Part shown: one piece after another, positions 8,294-15,778 of the stretch
How positions within the stretch are numbered: position 1 is the first letter of the stretch
Layout: each line of letters starts with the position of its first letter
DNA from: Trachipleistophora hominis
Lineage: Eukaryota > Microsporidia > Pleistophoridae
Assembly: GCA_000316135.1 (NCBI GenBank)
Contig: JH994047.1
Coordinates: forward strand, 31,721 to 53,176
Direction of reading: 5' to 3'
DNA: 21,456 nucleotides
Notes under the pieces: generated by a model
Database searches by the model: none
What the model saw: only the letters and a program-made list of their open reading frames with translations
What the model was told of the DNA's origin: nothing
Translations under genes and position numbers: made by a program

Positions 8294-8599
8294 TTAGTGC
8301 GCCGTTTTGCGCAACGCCTTCGCGTGCATCCTCATAACAACAGAAAGGTATGCTGCTGCCGCAGCAGTGACCTTAACACGCAAGTCATGACTTGCGTGAC
8401 ACTCCCCTCTCAGGAGTACCCCGAGGAATTCTTCTTCTCGGGGATCACATATGTTTAGTTCCTGGCAACTTCTCATCCAGCCAAGGAACCTTGATCTAGG
8501 TTCGGCCCATCTCTCACACCTCCATAAGAGATACCATGCGGGTTCCCTTTCCTCCTTCCCGCAAAATGGGCATTTTCTCTTGTATACCGGGTGATTGCG
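8294..8599 (-). pseudogene. C-terminal end of a non-LTR retrotransposon polyprotein
   Basis: An open minus-strand frame of 101 codons ends at the TAA at 8294-8296. It contains KCPFCGKEE....WYLLWRC and then a helical Ala-rich tail (FLGVLL....KVTAAAAAYLSVVMRM). CPxCG...E...HLL..C followed by an alpha-helical C-terminus is the usual ending of R1/I-type non-LTR retrotransposon ORF2 proteins, after the reverse transcriptase. Here the customary zinc-finger His is replaced (AWYLL). The region is clearly richer in G+C than its flanks. The element is 5' truncated: no endonuclease or polymerase domain follows upstream. The frame is broken by a TGA at 8600-8602, so this is a dead copy. Transfer from another lineage is possible but not shown. 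Confidence 0.7.
8377..8398. repeat. 22-bp perfect palindrome
   Basis: CACGCAAGTCA is followed directly by its exact reverse complement. It lies inside the retrotransposon relic coding region. It is flanked by CTGCTGC/GCAGCAG (1-nt loop, about 8352-8366) and by CCCCGAG/CTCGGGG (11-nt loop, about 8419-8443). Confidence 0.85.
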
Positions 8600-8830
8600 T
8601 CATATCCAGCAAGGCGTTAGGCATAAATAAATGCGCCGATGCGCATTTTAATCAATGCAGACTATCCGCTGTAAACCGCTGTATTAACGACGACGACCTT
8701 CTAAGACGGCGGAGGTGAACTAATTAAATTAATTCACCTAAAACTGCTTATCACACTCCTATCGGTGCGTGACAGCTTCTCTGCCATCTTAGACTTGACA
8801 GCCCAGACCGTCTCACGTTACGTAGATGAT
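8600..8830 (-). pseudogene. Degraded upstream part of the retrotransposon frame
   Basis: Frames upstream of the zinc-finger part hold further protein-like pieces separated by stops and shifts. ALIKMRIGAFIYA, then a stop, then RLAGYDAIT matches the position and style of the LTGHGxFxxYLxRL segment that precedes the CPxC finger in this element class. A piece RETVWAVKSKMAEKLSRT lies further upstream near 8740-8815. The GC-rich composition stops near 8830, which I take as the 5' truncation point. No polymerase catalytic motif is visible on this strand. Confidence 0.45.
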
Positions 8831-9399
8831 ATTTCACAATATAACAGACTGTGAAGCCTAAAATTCGAGAAAATTACACATAAATTCTGAGTTTCTGTAA
8901 TCTCTTTCGTCCTTTCCTAGATTGCTTTCATTCATTTTAAAATTGTAGGGCTTTTATAAGCAATTCCTACGAATATTTATTTAAAGAAATCCCCATCATT
9001 AAAAATCGCCTCTATTACCATGGGGTAGTATGTAAATTTGTATTTTTGACAACTTGTTCTTTTCTACATTGCTCGTGCAATCTAAACGATGTTCGTACTT
9101 ACAGAAATCATCTCTCATGTTGACTAGAGGCATACTATATAGTATACTCTTTTTTTTGAAGACAATGCTCACATGTGATGTGCCGTAGTAGCGTGGAAGT
9201 GTGATAAATAAATTTCGTTTAATTTAACTTTTAAAAAATTGAAGAAACAGATTTAATTAATTTTTTAACATCCCACCTAACACCTATTTAGCAGTCATAT
9301 TAATTATTTTATCTATTACAATGTTCACTAGAACTAGCTCGATCCCCCTACAAATATTACCAATGGGATCACCTCTGAAATAACTTTATGATTAATTCA
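8831..9399. other. AT-rich DNA between relics
   Basis: No gene is supported here. A 14-bp palindrome (ATACTATATAGTAT, near 9132) and a GAAGAAACAGATTTAATTA block near 9241 are visible. The latter recurs near 12321 as GAAGAAACATATTTAATTA, both just upstream of CACC-containing AT-rich sequence. This may be one more small dispersed repeat. Confidence 0.3.
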
Positions 9400-9590
9400 C
9401 ATCTGTGAGGTTGAAATATCCCCTACAAAATGTGAGCTCTTACTTTTTGTGTATACCTTCATCATAGTCCGGGCATATTGTTCCAGGAATTTCATAGCAA
9501 GTCGATCATTGAAAACGCCCTTTCAAACTTATGATAGATAAACTGCAGCATCCGCACAATAAATTATTGCCTATGACATATTTTGGTTTA
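9400..9590 (-). pseudogene. Frame-shifted continuation of the 9591-10049 ORF
   Basis: Beyond the stop of the upstream ORF, other minus-strand frames remain protein-like: KASKPKYVIGNNLL...SLSIISLKG, then, after another shift, FNDRLAMKFLEQYARTMMKVY. Ungapped comparison with the end of the large anchored protein at 13205-15716 gives several colinear matches (F......FEK........K..KP, later FLE..). This suggests the 3' part of a decayed paralogue. The similarity is weak. Confidence 0.33.
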
Positions 9591-10049
9591 CTAGCTTTTG
9601 TGACTTTGTGAGCCACTCTGGAATTTTTCAAAAAATGCAATTTTTTCTTTGAATGTTTTGTTGCTTTTGATATCCACCGTAGTTGTTTTTCTTGAAAACT
9701 GAGTAATTTCTGTATTTACTTGTACAATATGTGAGACTGCTTTTTTGTTCAATGGTTGCTCGCAAAAAGTATTAACATATTCTTTATTTCGCGATAAGGA
9801 GTTATATTTATTACACTCCTTCTTGTCATCTCGTTTATTTGCTACTTCAATACATTTATTTGCCACATAACTGCGTTCTTCATCATCGATGGTTCTTTTT
9901 TCCTTTCTTGACAGATTAACATATTTTGATATTTTGAGTTCAAATGAACTAATCGAAAATGTTTGCTTCAATGTACGTAAGCCTAGTAGAAACAACATTT
10001 TAAGAATTTCCATAAGTAACCGGAAAATCCTACCATTGAACATAATCAT
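9591..10049 (-). CDS. Small membrane-anchored hypothetical protein, possibly a gene remnant
   Basis: The 152-residue product is unrecognised. It opens with ATG at 10049, or a second ATG two codons on. Residues about 8-24 (FRLLMEILKMLFLLGL) form one hydrophobic segment, likely a signal peptide or membrane anchor. The rest is Lys/Asn/Ser-rich and hydrophilic, ending in KTFKEKIAFFEKFQSGSQ. That end has weak colinear similarity to FAKNRQKFEKLPELE in the large anchored protein further downstream on the plus-strand map. The conserved part continues out of frame past the stop, so it is probably a truncated or decaying member of the same family. No promoter motif is evident. Confidence 0.4.
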   Translation of the reverse strand: MIMFNGRIFRLLMEILKMLFLLGLRTLKQTFSISSFELKISKYVNLSRKEKRTIDDEERSYVANKCIEVANKRDDKKECNKYNSLSRNKEYVNTFCEQPLNKKAVSHIVQVNTEITQFSRKTTTVDIKSNKTFKEKIAFFEKFQSGSQSHKS

Positions 10050-11194
10050 AGGCTACAAGTCGCATCTTCTTTAATACTTTCAAATGTGATAAATTTTCAC
10101 AATTTGATGTTTATATATCATTTCAAAGTTGAAGATCAAAACAATATACAAATATTTAGAAAGTCTACGATATCAATTTGTTTTAAAAATTTAATCACAA
10201 TATTACGTCGAATAATTTGACGGGTTCAACCAGTTTATGAATAAAATTCTAGGTATCAACTCTCAATAAAAAGTCTAAAAATGTAAATCTATGTCTTCTT
10301 ACATTATTGCAAATTAACACTGAATTAAAATGCTGACCAATAAATTCATCAATATACTATAGTCGTCCTCTATATCGATAACAATCTTTAATTAAGTAAT
10401 ACAAGAAAAAGATCACAAGAAGCTAATGATGCCATTAAATAACTAAGTATTAAAAAAATATTGGTAGCTATTTATTTATTTCCGATATGGTTATAAATCT
10501 CGAATGATTACTGAGATGAATACGAACATAATAGCTAGCGAACGATTTGTTAGAAATCATAATAAAAATGTTAATGATTATTTATAGCGAATATTAATCA
10601 AACCAATAAAGAATCCGTTGTAAAATCTTATCGCAATAAGTATTTTATTCTAAATCTACAGAAAGAATTAGTTGTTTTCAAATTCATAATCTCATCTAAT
10701 TTTAGAAATATTTCTCTAAATATTCTGTTACTAAGAGGGTTTTCATTTGTTTCTATAGGCTTCATAGCATACATATTTATCTAGTTTTTAGGAACTGAAT
10801 ATGATCATATCGATCTCCGCACTATGAAATTCTTTAAATATTTCATGGATTATCTCTGTGCATTTCTGTCTTGGACTATCCTAAATTGAACGTCAATAAC
10901 TTATTGATTTTTGAAATGGTTAATGCAAAAATGTGTGATAATTATTTTGCAAATTAATTAACACCATTGACGCTAATTAGTGTGTTAGTTTTTGGTATAT
11001 TGACTCAATTATCTGTGATAAATGATTAAAAGTTGAAATATAATGATTAAAAACTATAAACTAGTATTCTTCAGATGTGATAAAAACTAAATAACAAAAA
11101 ACTTTGCACCATGTATATGTTCAGTATACATTCTAATCCAAAAAATTACATACGATCAACACTTCATAATAACAGCGGAACGTATGTAAATTAT
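10050..11194. other. AT-rich intergenic DNA without supported gene
   Basis: About 1.1 kb, very AT-rich, with no recognisable frame, tRNA or obvious repeat. A short direct repetition of the type ATGATTAAAA/ACTA is present near 11020-11060. Confidence 0.35.
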
Positions 11195-11545
11195 CACAAT
11201 AATAAAAAGATAACTTGCTAGCTGGTTTTATTTGTCAGTTCGAGACTAGAATCAAACAATATTATTTCATCTTTTCGTTATTATTGATGAGCTGAACGTT
11301 GTTATGAAGTTCCCATCGTCTAAAATTCACTCTGTGGTCATGTACAATCAATATAATTTAGATAAGTTATTGACGTCAACAGAAAATTAATTTTATAATA
11401 ATTATCGAAAAATATTGATCAATATGAAATGAATAGAAACGATAAAGTCTTGGGGTAATTAAAGAATATATAAGCGTACTCACATCAAGTCTAATCTTCC
11501 GTTTCATTGACGGAATAGCACAGCTAGTATTAAATAAAAACACTC
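11195..11545. repeat. Dispersed non-coding repeat, copy B
   Basis: Aligns along its length with 1-325 in the same orientation and shares an outer block (AACTTGC.AGCTGG) with the inverted copy at the right end of the window. A 65-codon ATG frame within it (11376-11573, minus) is not preserved in copy A, where the same stretch is full of stops, so that frame is not taken as a gene. It lies just downstream of the small minus-strand ORF at 11607. Confidence 0.6.
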
Positions 11546-11606
11546 GATAATTTTTTGAAATTTTGATGTACATGAGTAAGTCATCGAGAATCGACTGTAA
11601 AAGGTT

Positions 11607-11966
11607 TTAATATGCATGTAAACACTCATAAATTATCTTCACAAATTCATTATATTCGTTTGTATTTAACTCTAGAATTATATACGTATGTAAATGATCG
11701 TTTCTTGTATCTGGATTAAACTCTTTATTTTCTATTTCATATACTACGTATTCAGTCGTGCTTTGTTCAGAGGATTTAAACCAGTTTTTAAGATCGATTG
11801 CAAACACTCTATTGTTGTATTCATTAAAATTGGCTGTGAACACGCCTGATTCCCTTGTTCTATTGTCATTACCTTTCTGATAATTACCGTTTTCTTCTAT
11901 AGAATGAAAATTACTTTTGACCATATAGAGCAACAAAAAAAAGTTATATTGGTAGATAAGGAACAT
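11607..11966 (-). CDS. Small secreted or membrane-anchored hypothetical protein
   Basis: Unrecognised 119-residue product. The frame extends back to a TTG at 12017, but the first ATG is at 11964-11966 and gives a classical start: MFLIYQYNFFLLLYMV, a hydrophobic segment of about 15 residues that would act as a signal peptide or anchor. The rest is hydrophilic, rich in Asn and Glu, with no cysteine cluster, and ends in EYNEFVKIIYECLHAY. It sits alone in AT-rich DNA with a dispersed repeat downstream. It may be a genuine lineage-specific secreted protein or a fragment of a longer one. Confidence 0.45.
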   Translation of the reverse strand: MFLIYQYNFFLLLYMVKSNFHSIEENGNYQKGNDNRTRESGVFTANFNEYNNRVFAIDLKNWFKSSEQSTTEYVVYEIENKEFNPDTRNDHLHTYIILELNTNEYNEFVKIIYECLHAY

Positions 11967-13061
11967 ACTACGGAGAAAAATAATGTATTTATATTGTTTA
12001 AGTGATGTCTGGAACAAATATAAGATAAATAGCTTTTGTTATGTCAAGTTAATATGATGATAAAATTAATCAGTTGTGTCAAGACAATGAACGTTATAAT
12101 TCACTTAATAGTTTAGAATAATTTTAAAAATATTAAACGTTTTTATAAAGCTTAACGAACCAGGGTCATATCCCACTAATTGTAACGTATTATATCTATT
12201 ATGTCTAAGAATAGAAATCAAAAATTTGGAAATATTATATATAGCTTTTGAGAAGCTTATTAGTTTTGGTTCTGTGCCAACAATATTTTTTCTTAATGAG
12301 ATTTAAATGACCTTTTTTTTGAAGAAACATATTTAATTATTACTCAAAATTAACCCAACAAATATTTAACATGCTCTTCCTGGAGCGTTAACACCCACCA
12401 TAGCTTAAATTTAAATGATCAAGGATCATTTTAACGAAAGAGAGAGTTAGTCATGTATTACAATTATTAACCTTATATCAACATTAAACAGATGTGCTTA
12501 ATAAAAAAACACGTACGAACAAAATTTTAGCAATAAAGTCAAAGGTAAATACATTGACATAACTATAATTTCCAATACCATACTCACTTTACATTTAATA
12601 TTTCTGACTATTTTTTACATTTAACATTTTTTATAGCTATAAATTCAACACTAGTAATCACGCTGGTTCTAACTATTAATTATGCGAATTTCCCAATAAC
12701 AAATTAGCAGCTTGCATATATAAATGAACCTGTGCCTAATTAGCCGTGTTACAAAGATTACAACACCAAAAAATCATTATCTGATTTCTTTCAAATATAA
12801 TTATTTTTATAGACTAAATTTTCGCTCTACGTATTAAGTCTTATTAGTATATGTTTTTTAATGATATCTAAACGTTTTATAAAATAATGTAGTATGAGAG
12901 TTGATTAATGTAGGTTTTATAGTTTCGAAAAAAAGTTTCATTATTTTAGGTTGAGTTGCTAAAGCTGAGAATAGATAACGAATACTTAGAAGAAATTTAT
13001 GCTTTTCAATGTGTTTTGTCATCTTGATTCTAATATTAAAATTGGTTTTTATTTTTTTAAC
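11967..13061. other. AT-rich intergenic DNA
   Basis: No gene is supported here. A perfect hairpin AAATGATC/GATCATTT with loop AAG lies at 12413-12431, and the GAAGAAACATATTTAATTA block near 12321 resembles one near 9241. Confidence 0.35.
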
Positions 13062-13134
13062 TAAAAGTTAGTTTAATTGTCTCCTTCATACATACTACCT
13101 AACCAAATATACGCTTATGGTCTGTTGGGACTGA
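13062..13134 (-). mobile_element. Non-LTR retrotransposon 3' UTR fragment, copy L2
   Basis: In minus-strand sense it carries the terminal part of the UTR in the same order as the L1 copy: a diverged block ending in GGTTAGGTAGTATG, then GAAGGAGACAATTAAACTAACTTTT. It has no coding part, so it is a severely 5'-truncated insertion. It lies about 70 bp beyond the 3' end of the large anchored-protein gene, in the same orientation. Confidence 0.55.
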
Positions 13135-13204
13135 ATAAAAAACTAATATATTCAAATTAACAACAAATGATGAAAGAACAAAAACGGTTTTTAACTAATA
13201 CACT

Positions 13205-13766
13205 TTATGAGAGCCACGTTTGCAGTTTTTTTCTGTTTCTTGATGTCACATGAATAGGTTCACTATAAACTGCGATTCGTTGACCATTACAATTGTTAGC
13301 AATTTTATCATTATACTTATATTGATCAGTAGAGCCATTTGTTTTCTGTTTTCTATGAACGAAAATTCTTTTCACTTTTAGAGTATCTAATGAACCAACA
13401 TTCATCTGATTGTGCCTGATATACTTCTTCAAAAATTCGAGAAAATACGGGTTATTGATTGCGTATTCATCAAGTTCCTCTACCATAGTAGGTGGTGATT
13501 CAGTAGAACCTCGACTTAATGATGTCAACGGCACAATTCTAGATAAAAATAGAGAAATACTGTACGTAATGCGAGGTTTGTTCGATTTCTTGTTCAACTC
13601 AAGTTCCGGAAGTTTTTCAAATTTTTGACGGTTTTTCGCGAAGTCAGACTTGTTTTGATTTGTATAATCATCTGAATTTGTTGGATTAACTCTCCAAAAT
13701 TCTATTATATTGAGATATTTGTTTGTTTTATACGAATTGTTATTCCTTTTCTTATCATTATTTAAA
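13205..13766 (-). CDS. Third segment of the large anchored protein (frame-shifted)
   Basis: The frame runs open from the A6 run at 13767-13772 to the TAA at 13205-13207, giving about 187 residues. The first in-frame alternative start (TTG at 13597) would discard coding-like sequence upstream (NNDKKRNNNSYK, then FWRVNPTNSDDY). Inserting one A in the run joins it to the preceding segment as DLEK-NLNND. The end is the most ordered part of the protein: SISLFLSRIVPLTSLSRG, then EELDEYAINNPYFLEFLKKY and a basic tail finishing KKLQTWLS. No known domain is recognised. Confidence 0.5.
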
Positions 13767-14298
13767 TTTTTTCGAGATCTGTACTCGTTTTATTATTCTC
13801 AATAGCGTGAGCTTCGCTGTCAATAACTGACGGAACAGTCTTATTCTTTATGATTCCTTTGCGAACAGGTTCAACATCATAATTAATTATTTTATTTTTC
13901 GGTTCTGGATCAATTTGACGAAGACATTCAGATGGTATTCCTGTTGCGTTGCTCATACAAGTATTAAAAGTGTAATTATTTGGTTTTCTTATGCTGAGCA
14001 CCGTTTCTTTGACTTTTTCTACATGTTTTAACTTCTTCACAGCATCAACAAACTTACCATTGTTCCGCCCAGCATATTTTTCCTGCTTAGGTTTGCTACG
14101 GCATTCCACTTTTCTTAGCTGTGCTTTTTTTTCCAGTATTTGTTCTAGAGTGGGTTTCATCATTGGGCATCTACTTTCTAGAGTTAATGCACTTTTGGTA
14201 CAATACACATCATTCTGGACGTTATTGCCGGCTGGTGGTAAATTCTGCAGAATGCTGACATTATCATCAATCTTATTTTCTGATACGAAGATGCTTTT
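13762..14298 (-). CDS. Second segment of the large anchored protein (frame-shifted)
   Basis: This segment reads through from the A6 run at 14295-14300 to a TAA at 13762-13764 created by the second shift. A GTG at 14208 is the first conventional alternative start, but coding-like sequence (SENKIDDNVSILQNLPP) continues upstream of it and joins the preceding frame once one A is added. Lys-rich motifs such as LEQILEKKAQLRK and VKKLKHVEKVKE suggest short helices. Its overlap with the preceding frame (14184-14298) is the out-of-frame tail of that frame, not a true gene overlap. Confidence 0.5.
   Translation of the reverse strand, partial: KSIFVSENKIDDNVSILQNLPPAGNNVQNDVYCTKSALTLESRCPMMKPTLEQILEKKAQLRKVECRSKPKQEKYAGRNNGKFVDAVKKLKHVEKVKETVLSIRKPNNYTFNTCMSNATGIPSECLRQIDPEPKNKIINYDVEPVRKGIIKNKTVPSVIDSEAHAIENNKTSTDLEKI
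13767..13772 (-). other. Frame change at an A6 run, second site
   Basis: Minus-strand CTC GAA AAA ATT TAA. Adding one A avoids the stop and gives LEK-NLNNDKK. The run length and direction are the same as at the first site. Confidence 0.6.
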
Positions 14299-15716
14299 TT
14301 ATCAGCATTTTCATTTATTTTGGAGGCTAACGATAGACTCTTGTGCATTTCACGATTGTCTAATGGTGACATACAAGTTGAAGGCGGCTTTTTTAATTCA
14401 TCAGAATGTGCTAAATCTTCAAGCATCATCTCATTACTGTGTTTAATTGTCGTGTTATTTTGAGCATTACATGTTTTAGCAATTTTATTAGGATGAACAT
14501 ATTCAGCACCATCATTGTTTTCGGATACAACACTTATTTCATTTTTTTGATTTTCTATTCCTGATATATTCTTATTTGGTTCTTGTGATATTTCCGTCTC
14601 ATTGTAATGATTTAATTCTGAATCATCAGTTGCATTTTTTTGAGAATTAGAATTATTTATGTTGCAAGAATTCTCGGCAGATGATATATTTGTATCTTTG
14701 TCTTCTGTATATTTGATAGGTTTATTCATTATTGTATTCCCATTATCTACTACATTCACCATGTCAACTGTATTATTAACATCTCCTGTTGTTGATATTC
14801 CCAAGAAATTCGAAAAATCAAAAATATTTGTTGTATTTGTAGTGCATGCCTCCTTTATATCATTCTTGGAATGTAATGATTCATCACTGTCATTTATAAC
14901 TATATTAGTTGTTAACAGCGCTTTTTTTTGTTCAAAGGATGTTCTATCTATCGGGATCGATACATCGCAATTAAGCAATCCTCTTTTATATTCTGGGAAT
15001 ATGTGATTCCTCATAATTTCTATACCTTTTACCTTTTCGTTATCTAATAAGGTTTTATTTATATTACTTAATTCAGTATTTTCATTATTTGATTTTGCAG
15101 GACTTTTTTCATGACAACTATCTTTTTGTTTTAATTTCACTGTTCTATTCACATATTCCTTTTCATTTTCATCCTTTTCCACATTCAATTGTTCGTATTT
15201 TGAAAAATTGTCTGAATTTGTTTGATTTATTTTACGTTCTTCTACTATATGATCTTGTTTTAAAGGACAATTTTCAATTTTTGGTGTGCAGCAAAAGTTA
15301 TTGAATTTATAATTCGCATTACAATCCGTCGAGTCATCATAAGGAGGTTCTTCGTGGTGATAATGACCTAAGCGGTTCTGTTTATGTTTTAGATCGTTTT
15401 GATATTCATATAAACTGTTATTATAGTCATATATTCCAGTATAATAGTCAGATAAGCCATGTTCGATTCTATCAGAAACTCTTTGGGTATTATTAATTAA
15501 ATATGGCGCAAAAGAGTCTATTGGCGTACTATTTTTTAAATCTAACACTGAACTTACCTCATTAATATTGTTTGGTTCATAATATTCGTTATTATTTTTG
15601 GGTTTATCTATTTCGGCTGGTGTTTCATTGGCTGTTGTTTTATGATCGTGCTTTGGCTGGTAAACAAAGAAAACGATCACAACAACACATGCAATTACAA
15701 TGACATAAACTAACAT
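14184..15716 (-). CDS. Large Asn-rich, N-terminally anchored hypothetical protein, first segment
   Basis: ATG at 15714-15716 begins MLVYVIVIACVVVIVFFVYQ, a strong hydrophobic segment followed by a His/Lys-rich stretch, so a signal anchor or signal peptide. About 450 hydrophilic residues follow, rich in Asn, Glu, Lys, Ser and Asp, with Tyr-rich patches (about 85-120) and a Cys cluster (CNANYKFNNFCC...C, about 133-151). Nothing matches a known domain. The last 40 or so residues as translated (after KINENADKK) are rich in Ile, Met and Arg, unlike the rest, and are probably read out of frame. The natural continuation is the next segment. With both shifts allowed, the gene would encode about 837 residues. 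It is likely surface-exposed or secreted, by inference. Confidence 0.55.
   Translation of the reverse strand: MLVYVIVIACVVVIVFFVYQPKHDHKTTANETPAEIDKPKNNNEYYEPNNINEVSSVLDLKNSTPIDSFAPYLINNTQRVSDRIEHGLSDYYTGIYDYNNSLYEYQNDLKHKQNRLGHYHHEEPPYDDSTDCNANYKFNNFCCTPKIENCPLKQDHIVEERKINQTNSDNFSKYEQLNVEKDENEKEYVNRTVKLKQKDSCHEKSPAKSNNENTELSNINKTLLDNEKVKGIEIMRNHIFPEYKRGLLNCDVSIPIDRTSFEQKKALLTTNIVINDSDESLHSKNDIKEACTTNTTNIFDFSNFLGISTTGDVNNTVDMVNVVDNGNTIMNKPIKYTEDKDTNISSAENSCNINNSNSQKNATDDSELNHYNETEISQEPNKNISGIENQKNEISVVSENNDGAEYVHPNKIAKTCNAQNNTTIKHSNEMMLEDLAHSDELKKPPSTCMSPLDNREMHKSLSLASKINENADKKASSYQKIRLMIMSAFCRIYHQPAITSRMMCIVPKVH
14295..14300 (-). other. Frame change at an A6 run, first site
   Basis: Minus-strand GAT AAA AAA GCA. 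Coding character passes from one frame to the other exactly here. Adding one A, or re-reading one base, joins NADKK to SIFVSENKIDD. Confidence 0.6.
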
Positions 15717-15768
15717 AAATAATCATTACCGCCGATTTATATAAATATTTATAATATGACATTCATAA

Positions 15769-15778
15769 CACCGCGGTG
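15769..15778. promoter_or_regulatory. GC-rich palindrome upstream of the anchored-protein gene
   Basis: CACCGCGGTG, a perfect 10-bp palindrome in nearly pure A/T sequence, lies 53 bp upstream of the start codon. It may be a factor-binding site. This is based on position and composition only. Confidence 0.3.

Noticed and set aside
8536..8718. 60-codon plus-strand ATG frame in the GC-rich island
   Set aside because: Antisense to the retrotransposon C-terminus. The recognisable protein is on the minus strand.
8781..8860. Plus-strand YVDD-like tetrapeptide in a short open stretch, suggesting reverse transcriptase
   Set aside because: The surrounding residues do not fit the polymerase motif, the stretch ends at a nearby stop, and the retrotransposon remnant here reads on the minus strand.
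10205..10240. GGGTTCAACC resembling a tRNA T-loop
   Set aside because: No acceptor, D-arm or anticodon stems can be formed around it.
11376..11573. 65-codon minus-strand ATG frame
   Set aside because: Lies within dispersed repeat copy B, and the equivalent frame in copy A is full of stops.
14292..14304. Classic -1 programmed frameshift heptamer at the first A6 run
   Set aside because: In the reading frame the tandem slip would pair tRNA-Lys with TAA, so it is not a canonical heptamer. Single-site slippage or a run-length error fits better.
13991..15304. Plus-strand frames of 71-151 codons
   Set aside because: Antisense to the large anchored-protein gene, with hydrophobic composition typical of complement translations of Asn/Lys-rich coding DNA.
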